Source of the DNA: CAZYTX01 sp964650485
GTDB lineage: Bacteria > RBG-13-61-14 > DATKZS01
Reading direction: 5' to 3'
NCBI GenBank assembly: GCA_964650485.1
Contig: CAZYTX010000059.1
Location: 1 to 21,934 of the forward strand
DNA: 21,934 nt
Shown here: piece by piece, positions 15,405 through 21,934 of the stretch
How positions within the stretch are numbered: position 1 is the stretch's first letter
How the letters are laid out: each line of letters begins with the position of its first letter
Notes under the pieces: generated by a model
The model's database searches: none
Told to the model about the DNA's origin: nothing
What the model saw: the letters and a program-made list of their open reading frames with translations, nothing else
Position numbers and translations under genes: made by a program

Positions 15405-16655
15405 TTACCTCCTCACTACCTGTATGGCCTTCAAAGCCGCCGCGGTGGCGTCTTTTACCGAACTGGAAACATCGAGCGGCCTTTTTACGTTGCCGGCGCC
15501 GATGATGCCCGCGCCCGGTCCGTCAACCACGAACCCGTTCTCGTCGTAGCTCACCTGCGCTCCCGGCAGCTTCTCGTCCGCAGTGCTGGGCACCACGCCC
15601 GTGGCCAGCACCGCCATGTCAAAGGGCCTTTCCATCTTCATGCCCTTCAGCATTTCCTCCACGTGCAGCACGGGCCTGTCGTCCTCGCCCCGGCTGATCT
15701 TCGGGACCTTGCCCTTTATGAAGCTTATCTTCTCGTCTTCGAGCAGATCGTAGTAGAACTTCTCCAGCCTGCCCAGGGTGCGTATGTCAATGTAGAATAT
15801 GGAGACGTCGGCCTCGGGGAGGGTGTTCCTCACGTACCGGGCCTGCTTCAGGGAGGCCATGCAGCACACCCCCGAGCAGTAGGGCAGGTGGTTCTCGTCG
15901 CGCGAGCCCACGCATTGTATGAAGGCCACGCTCTTGGGCTCCTTGCTGTCGGAAGGCCGCAGTATCTTGCCCCCGGTGGGACCGTTTAGCGCGGCCAGTC
16001 TCTCCATCTGCACGTTGTTTATCACGTTTGGGTGCTCTCCGTACATGAGGTCCGGCATGCGGCTTGCATCGAACGGCTTCCAGCCTGTGGCCAGCACGAT
16101 GGCCCCCGCGTCAAGGTCTATCTCCTGCTCCTCTTGTTCGAGGTCAATGGCGTTCTTGGGTTCGATATTTTTCAAGCTCTCGACCTCGTCCTGGGTAAGG
16201 GCCTGCTTGTCGAGCACGTACATGTAGGGAAACGCCATGTTGTGGGGCAGCGCCAGCGCCTTGCGCGTGGCCATTCCCCATTGATAGTCGTCCGGGACCT
16301 CGCTCTTTACAGCCTCCAGGTGCTCCTTGCTGAGCGGCTGTTTCCCGGTCACGTAGCGGGGCCTTTGCCTGATCTTGACCTTGTAGTCGCCCGGCTCCCC
16401 CTCCACGCTTGCCACCTCGGCCATGGTCATGAGCTTTATCCTCGGGTTGTTTTTTATGCGCTTGTAATTGATTTCCATGCCGCAGGTGGGCGGGCACAGC
16501 TTGGGGAAGTACTGGTACATGCGCACCACCCTGCCGCCCAGGTAAGGCCCCCTTTCGAGCAGGACCACCTCGTGTCCGACCTCGGCGGCCTCCACCGCAG
16601 CGGTGATCCCGCTGATGCCGCCGCCAACTACCAGGATATTCTTGGACTCACTCAT
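15405..16655 (-). CDS. qmoA: QmoA, HdrA-like flavoprotein subunit
   Basis: This is a 416-residue HdrA-type FAD protein. The dinucleotide motif VVGGGISG (9-16) lies at the N-terminus with Glu34 ending the second strand. CPPTCGM (Cys54, Cys58) follows soon after. Later the HdrA signature QCVGSRD, YCSGVCCM (four cysteines) and KQA is intact, as is a C-terminal GAGIIGAGNV flavin segment. It lacks the long ferredoxin insert of full HdrA, as expected for QmoA. The ATG has a GGAG site about 6 bases upstream. The gene is spaced 18 bases after the YkgJ-type gene and only 5 bases before qmoB, so qmoABC is one transcript. It takes part in electron transfer between the quinone pool and APS reductase. Confidence 0.95.
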   Translation of the reverse strand: MSESKNILVVGGGISGITAAVEAAEVGHEVVLLERGPYLGGRVVRMYQYFPKLCPPTCGMEINYKRIKNNPRIKLMTMAEVASVEGEPGDYKVKIRQRPRYVTGKQPLSKEHLEAVKSEVPDDYQWGMATRKALALPHNMAFPYMYVLDKQALTQDEVESLKNIEPKNAIDLEQEEQEIDLDAGAIVLATGWKPFDASRMPDLMYGEHPNVINNVQMERLAALNGPTGGKILRPSDSKEPKSVAFIQCVGSRDENHLPYCSGVCCMASLKQARYVRNTLPEADVSIFYIDIRTLGRLEKFYYDLLEDEKISFIKGKVPKISRGEDDRPVLHVEEMLKGMKMERPFDMAVLATGVVPSTADEKLPGAQVSYDENGFVVDGPGAGIIGAGNVKRPLDVSSSVKDATAAALKAIQVVRR

Positions 16656-16673
16656 AAGAACTCCATTTCCATA

Positions 16674-17510
16674 CTATTTATTCGAGAGTGATTTACGCTC
16701 GCGCTCGCTCAGGTGCTCGGGGTTAACCTCCATTGTCATCTCGCCGAAGAGCGCGAACCTGAGCCACTGGAACGCGAACCGCAGCAGCTCCATGTCCGAA
16801 GAGCGCATGGCCTCCTGCTTGCCGGGCTCCACCCGGAACCTCTCAAGGAAGCGGCTCTTGAACACGAACTCGCGGAACTTGTCCAGGTCGTAGCACGCCA
16901 TGTAGAACATCTCCATGCGGGCGGGGTCGAGCGACCTTGACCCGAGGTAGGGGTGCAGGAGTATGCCCTTGAATAGCTCGCCCACCTCGCGGTAATCCGA
17001 CACCCCCTGGTCCTCCATCCACTCGCGTATGGTCCAGGTCCGCTCTTCCTGGTGGCCCTTGCAGTGGTCCTCGCGCATCATGAAGAAGAACTCCTCCTCA
17101 TGCGGCGCCGACTCGCCGGGGGAGGCCTGGCCGACCGGGTACATCCGGCAGGGCCAGGGCCGGTCCTCGTATATGGTACAGCCCTGTTCACTCACGAAGG
17201 GGCAGGACCGCTTGTCGTCTTCCTGCATCTTGAGGAAGACGAAAGGCAGCTTCTGGTCCTTGGTGAAGGGCACCAGTGTGTGCTTTGCAAGGAAGTCGGT
17301 GGTTGAAACTCCGAGCCGCCTTGACATCCTCAGTATGTCGAGGGGGGAGAGGACAATGTTCACGTCGGCGCAGCATACGTTAAAGCATGAGACCCCGGGG
17401 TGGCAGGAGAAGTTGAAGCAATGGTCAGGCTCGAGCCTCTCGGCGCTTTTTACGATCTCGCGGCAGAGCTCGGCTCTTTCTCTTTGCTTACTGCTCATCT
17501 TCACCGCCAT
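16674..17510 (-). CDS. YkgJ-type cysteine-cluster (metal-binding) protein
   Basis: This 278-residue protein has the cysteine pattern of the YkgJ / UPF0153 family, which binds zinc or an iron-sulfur cluster. It carries Cys31, Cys36, Cys42 and the pair Cys46-Cys47, then Cys103, Cys111 (CTIYEDRPWPC) and Cys121 with the CRMYPVG ending. A C-terminal extension of about 110 residues is helical with no further motif. It overlaps the end of the zinc-ribbon gene by 23 bases from ATG 17510 or 11 from the in-frame ATG 17498; neither has a strong ribosome site, so the start is uncertain. The gene lies between aprA and qmoA. The position suggests help in assembling or protecting the iron-sulfur-rich Apr or Qmo proteins, which is inference. 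Confidence 0.8.
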   Translation of the reverse strand: MAVKMSSKQRERAELCREIVKSAERLEPDHCFNFSCHPGVSCFNVCCADVNIVLSPLDILRMSRRLGVSTTDFLAKHTLVPFTKDQKLPFVFLKMQEDDKRSCPFVSEQGCTIYEDRPWPCRMYPVGQASPGESAPHEEEFFFMMREDHCKGHQEERTWTIREWMEDQGVSDYREVGELFKGILLHPYLGSRSLDPARMEMFYMACYDLDKFREFVFKSRFLERFRVEPGKQEAMRSSDMELLRFAFQWLRFALFGEMTMEVNPEHLSERERKSLSNK

Positions 17511-17775
17511 TGTCCGAAAGAATGAAATCCTTGTGAGCCCCGGATGACCAGACCGGTAGAGGACCGGTCTGCCCGGTCTCGGGGTTCATCCTGCACCTGT
17601 AAGAAGCCGCCTGCTCATACTGGTTCCACATCCAATCCCATCCACGGACGTAATAGTCGCATTCATCGTTGAAGCAGACCCAGTGGAACTCCTCCTCCCA
17701 GGTGGAATCTCCGGGGATCTTCCATTTTTGCATGGGCTGCCCGCAATGGGGGCAGCAAGGTTTTGAGCTTGTCAT
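17488..17775 (-). CDS. Small zinc-ribbon protein between aprA and qmo genes
   Basis: The 95-residue product carries CCPHCGQPM (Cys7, Cys8, Cys11) and CFNDECDYY (Cys34, Cys39), a pattern like a short zinc ribbon or an ogr/Delta-type finger, plus Cys61. The middle is rich in Trp and Tyr (RGWDWMWNQYEQ), and the tail is acidic. An AAAAGGA ribosome site lies about 8 bases upstream of the ATG, and a TATAAT box sits 32 bases upstream. It overlaps the next gene, so it is the first gene of the qmo transcript. I do not know its function. It may be a regulator, an assembly factor, or a small partner of AprBA-Qmo; the sequence cannot decide. Confidence 0.75.
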   Translation of the reverse strand: MTSSKPCCPHCGQPMQKWKIPGDSTWEEEFHWVCFNDECDYYVRGWDWMWNQYEQAASYRCRMNPETGQTGPLPVWSSGAHKDFILSDNGGEDEQ

Positions 17776-17806
17776 TTATAGGTCCTTTTGATGCTGTCTG
17801 TTGTTT

Positions 17807-17843
17807 ATTATAGTCAATCGGGGCAATGCACATAGCGTATGTG
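17807..17843 (-). promoter_or_regulatory. Candidate qmo-operon promoter with palindromic operator
   Basis: On the minus strand a consensus TATAAT (17812-17807) lies 32 bases before the zinc-ribbon ATG. No -35 hexamer matches at 16-18 bases. Instead a perfect 15-bp palindrome, CACATA-GCG-TATGTG (17829-17843), sits just where the -35 should be. This layout is typical of activator-dependent promoters. The regulator is unknown; the sequence does not match Rex or HcpR consensus sites as I know them. Confidence 0.5.
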
Positions 17844-17876
17844 GGTTACCCTTTTATACATAAGGCGGATGATCCC

Positions 17877-17900
17877 CCGGGCGCTTTCAGAGGCGCCCGG
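17877..17900 (-). terminator. GC-rich hairpin downstream of aprA
   Basis: A perfect 8-bp stem (CCGGGCGC with GCGCCCGG) has an 8-base loop. It starts about 40 bases after the aprA stop. No U tract follows, so it may be a Rho-assisted end or a 3' stabilising structure that separates sat-aprBA from the qmo transcript. Confidence 0.5.
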
Positions 17901-17940
17901 AGGACCCATCAAACATGTTATTTATGCTGGCGAGCAAGGA

Positions 17941-19818
17941 TCAGAGGTCTATAATGTCCCGCTTCACCATTTCCCAGTCGTCTTTGTCGCGGTGGTATAT
18001 GGCGTTTGCAAAGACCTTCCAGTCGTCCTTCATCTCCGGGAAATCCGCGCGCCTGTAGTAGCCCGGCCACCTGGTCTCCTCGCGGAAGAGTATGGTGCGT
18101 GCGTGCACATCGGCCTGCCACATGCGCTGTACGTTCTCCCAGCACCTCATCAGCTCGTGCAGGTCCTCGGCCGCCAGCTTCTCCGCGTCCTCCTTGAGCC
18201 AGCCGAGCAGCTCCATGGCCTTGTCCAGCATGGGCTTGTTGGTGGTGAACTGTGCCGAGACCCCGCCCACGTACTCGTCCATGATCTTCTGCAGCCGGAA
18301 CATGAACTGCTTTGGCTTTATGAACTCGGGGTTGATGTCCGGGTCCGAGGACTTGTCCTTGTGCTCCTCGAAGAGCTTGAGCGGCCGGAGAAGCCTTTCT
18401 TTCTGCTCGTCCACCTCCTTGGAGTCAATCTTGGGAAGCTCGTTGTTGTCCAGGATGAAGCGTATGGCCGCCTTGGCCGCGATCCTGCCCTCGGCGTGCG
18501 AACCCGAGGAGAACTTGTGACTGGACGCGCCGGAGGCGTCACCCACGCAGAACATGCCCTTTATTGTGGACATGTTCTCGTAACCCCAGAAGTATTCCTT
18601 GGGCGCGATGTCCTCGGGACCGGACACCCATGCGCCCGAGGCGCCCGAGTGCGACCCGATGAAGTAGGGCTCAGCCGCGGCGATCTCCGAGGACTTCTCC
18701 TCCGGCTGCACGTCGGTGGCGGCCCACAGCATGGCCTGTGAGATGGTCATGTCGAGAAAGTCCTCCCATGCCTCGCTCTCAAGCTCCTTCATGCGCTTCT
18801 TGAAGGCCTTCTCGTCCGGCTCCTGGTCCGCTATCTTCTGGATGGCCTCCTCGGTGCGCATGAATATGGGGCCCAGGCCGTCCATGATGTCCATCATGCC
18901 CAGCCAGTTGCGCAGGTTGGCGGGGATGGGCTTGACCGTGCCGTAGGGTTTCCACTTCTGGAGCTCGTCGGCCCGCTCCTTCATGTACTCGCCGCCGAAG
19001 GCGTTGGTCGCGCGCGACTTGAACAGGAGGAACCAGGCGCCCACCGGTCCGTATCCGTCCTTGAACCTGACGGGTATGAAGCGCACCTCCTGGCAGGTCA
19101 TCTCCGCGCCGGCCTTTACGGTGAAGTAGGTCGAGGAGCCGCTGTTCCAGGGCGGGTACCATGCGCGTCCCAGACCCTCGCCCGTGCTCCTTGGCCTGAA
19201 CACGTGCACCGCGCCGCCCATGGCCACTATCACGGCCTTGGCGTTGAACACGTAGAACTTGTTCTCACGGGTGGAGAAGCCCACCGCCCCGGCGATCCTG
19301 TCGCCGTCCATGAGCGGCTCGACCACGAACACCCGCTCGTATATCTCGGCGTCGTCGCCCAGCTCGTTGAGCGCGTTCCTTGCGGCCTCTGCCACCACCA
19401 CCTTGTAGGACTCGCCGTTGATCATTATCTGCCAGCGGCCCTCGTGCACGTACTTTCCGTCCTGGTCCTTCCAGATGGGAAGTCCCCACTTCTCGTACAG
19501 GTGCACTGTGGAGTCCACGTGGCGGGCGATGGAGTATACCAGGTCGTCACGGGCCACGCCCATGAGGTCCTGCTTTACATAGTCCACGTAGTCGTCCACG
19601 GTGTTGTCCCCTTCGGCCAGGCCGATGTACTGGTTGATCGCGGAAAGCCCCATGGCAACCGCGCCCGAGCGCTCCATGGCCGCCTTGTCAACCACGGTGA
19701 CCTTGAGGTTGTTCTTCTTGGCCCAGTGGGCGGCCTCCACCGCGGCCCCGCAGGCCGACATGCCGCCGCCCAGGATCAAAAGATCGGTTGATACGTTTAC
19801 AGTTTCAAAATCTTCCAT
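17941..19818 (-). CDS. aprA: APS reductase (adenylylsulfate reductase) alpha subunit AprA
   Basis: This catalytic flavoprotein reduces APS to sulfite and AMP in the cytoplasm, receiving electrons through AprB. At 625 residues it has the family length. The FAD motif LILGGGMSACG (14-24) is at the N-terminus, followed by Asp44 at the second strand and the family segment ERSGAVAMGLSAIN (49-62). The C-terminal part contains the FAD and helical domains expected (for example FCVGDASGASSHKFSSGSH). The ATG has AAGGAGGGG 6 bases upstream and lies 16 bases after aprB, so the two subunits are translated together. The gene is complete. In sulfur oxidisers the enzyme runs in reverse; the presence of qmoABC fits either direction, with reduction more likely here. 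Confidence 0.97.
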   Translation of the reverse strand: MEDFETVNVSTDLLILGGGMSACGAAVEAAHWAKKNNLKVTVVDKAAMERSGAVAMGLSAINQYIGLAEGDNTVDDYVDYVKQDLMGVARDDLVYSIARHVDSTVHLYEKWGLPIWKDQDGKYVHEGRWQIMINGESYKVVVAEAARNALNELGDDAEIYERVFVVEPLMDGDRIAGAVGFSTRENKFYVFNAKAVIVAMGGAVHVFRPRSTGEGLGRAWYPPWNSGSSTYFTVKAGAEMTCQEVRFIPVRFKDGYGPVGAWFLLFKSRATNAFGGEYMKERADELQKWKPYGTVKPIPANLRNWLGMMDIMDGLGPIFMRTEEAIQKIADQEPDEKAFKKRMKELESEAWEDFLDMTISQAMLWAATDVQPEEKSSEIAAAEPYFIGSHSGASGAWVSGPEDIAPKEYFWGYENMSTIKGMFCVGDASGASSHKFSSGSHAEGRIAAKAAIRFILDNNELPKIDSKEVDEQKERLLRPLKLFEEHKDKSSDPDINPEFIKPKQFMFRLQKIMDEYVGGVSAQFTTNKPMLDKAMELLGWLKEDAEKLAAEDLHELMRCWENVQRMWQADVHARTILFREETRWPGYYRRADFPEMKDDWKVFANAIYHRDKDDWEMVKRDIIDL

Positions 19819-19834
19819 GGGTACCCCTCCTTAA

Positions 19835-20275
19835 CTATTTCTTGGTGGGAACCGCGTCCAGTCCCAGGGATGCCGGCTCGGTGTAGAGCACGTGGTCTTT
19901 GAGGTCCCCGCTCCCCTCTCCGAACTCCCCGTCCGGCTTGGCCGAGCCTTCCGCGGTGGTGCGTATGGGGAACTTGAACCTTTTTAACTGTCCGCTTCTG
20001 AACTTTATGGTCCACATAATGGAGTCGGTGCTCCTCATGGGAGTGACCGCGGCGCCCAGGGGCATAAAGTCGGCATACCCCCTGACCTCGATCGCCTGGG
20101 TGGGGCATATCTTCACGCAGTTATAGCACTCCCAGCACATCTCGGGCTCCTGGTTATAAGCCTTCATCTTCTCCTTGTTGAGCACCATGAGGTCGTTGGG
20201 GCAGATGTACTGGCATGCCGTCTTGTCAAGCGCCTTGCACCCGTCGCATTTTTCCGGAATGACAAAGCTTGGCAT
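19835..20275 (-). CDS. aprB: APS reductase beta subunit AprB
   Basis: AprB is the iron-sulfur electron-transfer subunit that feeds AprA. The 146-residue protein has two [4Fe-4S] motifs: the unusual CX2CX7CX3CP at Cys10, Cys13, Cys21 and Cys25, and the standard CWECYNCVKICP at Cys47, Cys50, Cys53 and Cys57. The inserted residues in the first motif are a hallmark of AprB. The C-terminal 80 residues form the tail that wraps around AprA in known structures. The ATG has AGGAGG 8 bases upstream. The gene is 147 bases downstream of sat and immediately before aprA. It is complete and ordinary for the family. Confidence 0.97.
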   Translation of the reverse strand: MPSFVIPEKCDGCKALDKTACQYICPNDLMVLNKEKMKAYNQEPEMCWECYNCVKICPTQAIEVRGYADFMPLGAAVTPMRSTDSIMWTIKFRSGQLKRFKFPIRTTAEGSAKPDGEFGEGSGDLKDHVLYTEPASLGLDAVPTKK

Positions 20276-20307
20276 AATACTATCCTCCTGTTTCTCTAGT
20301 TTTGTTT

Positions 20308-20334
20308 ACGGGAACAACTTCCCATGCTTCCCGT
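20308..20334 (-). promoter_or_regulatory. Two mutually exclusive hairpins upstream of aprB
   Basis: On the minus strand, ACGGGAA (20334-20328) can pair with TTCCCGT (20314-20308) over 7 bp. GGGAA (20323-20319) can pair with the same TTCCC over 5 bp with a GTTG loop. Both cannot form together. They sit 33 bases before the aprB start and might tune its translation or mark an mRNA processing site. Confidence 0.3.
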
Positions 20335-20422
20335 CCTGAGACCTCTGCCTGCTTCACATCCTTTCCTTGTCCACCTCCTTGTCATAAAAATTTCACCTTC
20401 CTTAACTCGACCCCTTTAAATC

Positions 20423-21652
20423 TTATTTCTTCTTTTTATCGGTAGCGTCTCCGGTGGCCGCCCCGTGCAGCTTTATCTCCACCTTCTCGTCCAGGTTCTG
20501 GTAGTAGTCTTTTAGTATCTCCACCACCTCGGCGCGTGAGAACTCGCTGGGCAGCTCCTTGCCCTCCGACAGGGTCTTCCTCACCATGGTGCCGGAGAGG
20601 AGCAGGCGGTCCTCCTTGCCGTGGGGGCAGGTCTTCATGGAGGCCATGCCGTCGCACTTGTAGCAGTAGAAGGTCCAGTCCATCTTCAAAGGCTCCAGGC
20701 GAAGGGACTCCTTGGGGATATCGTCGAAGATGTCCTGGGCGTCGAAGGGACCGTAGTAATCTCCCACCCCGGCGTGGTCCCGGCCCACGATCAGGTGCGA
20801 GCAGCCGTAGTTCTGGCGGAACACCGCGTGCAGCAGGGCCTCCCTGGGACCGGCGTAGCGCATCTCCATGGGATAACCGCCCGTGAGCACCGTGTCCTTT
20901 ACAAAGTAGTTGTCCACCAGGGCGTTGATGGCCTTGACTCGAACGTCAGCGGGGATGTCCCCGGCTTTTAGCTTGCCCACCAACTGGTGGATGTAGAGAC
21001 CGTCTGATACCTCGATGGCCACCTTGGCCAGGTACTCGTGCGAGCGGTGCATGGGGTTCCTGAGCTGGAGCGCGGCGACCTTTTTCCAGCCCTTGTCCTC
21101 GAAGGCCTTGCGGGACTCGACCGGCCGCTGGTAGATCTCTTTGAACTCCTCGGGATAGTAGCTCTCGGAGATGACCTTTACCGGCCCGGCAAGGTTGTAC
21201 TTCTTCTGCTCCATCACCTTGGCAACGCCGGGGTGCTCGGTGTCATTGGTGCGAAACACCTTCTCGCACTCCTTGGCCTTGTCAATGTCGTACTTCTCCT
21301 CCACCTTCATGGTGGCCATGAGGGTGCCGGTCTCCTCGTCTGCCAGTGCGATCTCATCACCCTTTTTGATGTCCTCGTCATCGGTGGACAAGGTGATGGG
21401 GATGGGCCAGAAGACACCGTTTTTCATCCTGTAGTCTTCGCATACACCTTTCCAGTCACCCTTGCCCATGAAGCCCGTGAGCGGGGTGAAGGCGCCTATG
21501 CCCATCATGATGAGGTCCGAGGTCTCCCGGGAGGTGATGGTGATCTTCTTCAGGCCCTCGGCCTTCTTCTTCTCTTCCTCCCTCTTCTTCCCCTCGAGCA
21601 GCAGGGGCATCAGCTTGTCCGATCCGTGCGGAGGCACAAGTTCTCCTGCCAT
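20423..21652 (-). CDS. sat: Dissimilatory sulfate adenylyltransferase (ATP sulfurylase)
   Basis: Sat activates sulfate with ATP to APS and pyrophosphate, the entry step of sulfate reduction. The 409-residue homo-oligomeric type is recognised by QLRNPMHRSHE (196-206, with catalytic His202 and His205), GRDHAGVG (290-297), and LSGTMVR (352-358). A zinc-type cluster CYKC...CPHG (Cys330, Cys333, Cys342, His344) is typical of the dissimilatory form. There is no APS kinase fusion. An N-terminal charged stretch (20-33, Lys/Glu) and a Lys tail flank the core. The ATG has AAGGAGA 8 bases upstream. It leads the minus-strand cluster, and aprBA follow. A gap of 147 bases to aprB leaves room for an internal promoter or processing. 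Confidence 0.97.
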   Translation of the reverse strand: MAGELVPPHGSDKLMPLLLEGKKREEEKKKAEGLKKITITSRETSDLIMMGIGAFTPLTGFMGKGDWKGVCEDYRMKNGVFWPIPITLSTDDEDIKKGDEIALADEETGTLMATMKVEEKYDIDKAKECEKVFRTNDTEHPGVAKVMEQKKYNLAGPVKVISESYYPEEFKEIYQRPVESRKAFEDKGWKKVAALQLRNPMHRSHEYLAKVAIEVSDGLYIHQLVGKLKAGDIPADVRVKAINALVDNYFVKDTVLTGGYPMEMRYAGPREALLHAVFRQNYGCSHLIVGRDHAGVGDYYGPFDAQDIFDDIPKESLRLEPLKMDWTFYCYKCDGMASMKTCPHGKEDRLLLSGTMVRKTLSEGKELPSEFSRAEVVEILKDYYQNLDEKVEIKLHGAATGDATDKKKK

Positions 21653-21790
21653 TTCTACTCTCCTTTCCTGGTTAGAACCTTGCTCTGGAAATTATTTGGA
21701 ACGAGCCCACACCTTATACCCTTATCCTGACTGCAAAAAAGTACAAGGATATGAACGACTGAAACCGACCGCCACGCTTTGGCTTTTAAA

Positions 21791-21826
21791 ATTATACAAG
21801 CCTCGTTCAGTTCACTATGATGTCAA
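21791..21826 (-). promoter_or_regulatory. Possible sat promoter region
   Basis: The minus strand has a consensus TATAAT (21796-21791) about 140 bases before the sat ATG. A perfect TTGACA (21826-21821) lies 24 bases upstream of it, which is too far for a standard promoter. The -10 alone may serve an activator-dependent promoter. The remaining 21653-21934 is AT-rich and shows no gene that I can support. Confidence 0.3.
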
Positions 21827-21934
21827 AAAACTGATTAGAAGGCGGTTAAAATACAATTAATTTTTTTTAATGCCCTCCCCTGTAACTTCTCAATAACTCC
21901 GGGCACGGCCTGCTAAGAAAAAATCTTCCGATCC

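Noticed and set aside
17839..18741. A 300-codon plus-strand frame opposite aprA
   Set aside because: It is antisense to a full-length, conserved aprA with no domain of its own.
17941..21652. A sulfur-oxidising direction for sat-aprBA
   Set aside because: It cannot be excluded without dsr genes, but there are no aprM or sox genes, and the pilus, ferredoxin and QmoC context fits a sulfate reducer better.

Overview
The window (about 22 kb, GC-rich) reads as chromosome of a bacterium that respires sulfate. The right half holds the whole APS-level module on the minus strand: sat, aprB, aprA, then two small accessory genes, then qmoA, qmoB, qmoC. A full-length QmoC with a cytochrome b part, Desulfobacterota-style Sat and AprBA, a PilT motor and MshEN-type c-di-GMP domains fit a Gram-negative, Desulfobacterota-like sulfate reducer. 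The coding sequence uses the ATA (Ile) and AGG (Arg) codons heavily, which is not typical of well-studied Desulfovibrio types, so I would not name a genus. No dsr genes lie in the window. The direction (sulfate reduction rather than sulfur oxidation) is therefore inferred from gene content.

Layout. Bases 2-2581 (+): a tight three-gene unit of a 5'-truncated cobalamin-type radical SAM protein, a nitroreductase-family flavoprotein and a 2[4Fe-4S] ferredoxin. Bases 2582-3473: a gene-poor stretch with one tRNA-Lys(TTT) on the minus strand. An exact 30-bp repeat sits at the tRNA 3' end and again 96 bp away, where a tRNA-like relic abuts it. A promoter and leader for the next gene follow. Bases 3474-10787 (+): a signalling and motility group. 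It comprises an MshEN protein with a very long acidic tail and 48-bp tandem repeats, a membrane-anchored protein with six TPRs, a cyclic-nucleotide-binding-fold protein with a basic tail, a PilT ATPase, and a large multi-domain protein (MshEN, degenerate receiver, degenerate HD-GYP, receiver with Glu at the phosphoacceptor, DUF4388). Bases 10809-11688 (+): two small membrane proteins of unknown function. Bases 11689-11909: the convergent junction, with an inverted-repeat element and the terminator of the qmo operon. Bases 11910-21652 (-): the sulfate-reduction cluster.

How the genes work together. Sat activates sulfate to APS, and AprBA reduces APS to sulfite and AMP. QmoABC is the membrane complex that passes electrons from the menaquinone pool toward AprBA. 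A zinc-ribbon protein and a YkgJ-type cysteine-cluster protein sit between aprA and qmoA and lead the qmo transcription unit. A TATAAT box and a 15-bp palindrome precede them, so qmo may be transcribed separately from sat-aprBA. In the left half, stand-alone MshEN domains next to a pilus retraction ATPase suggest c-di-GMP control of pilus-based motility, but through proteins whose nucleotide-handling and phosphorylation motifs are partly eroded.

Most interesting points: the MshEN proteins without an ATPase domain; the eroded receiver/HD-GYP hybrid; the loss of all four HdrA-type cysteines in QmoB while QmoA keeps them; the two extra genes and palindromic promoter between aprA and qmoA; and the tRNA-Lys trailer repeat with its relic.
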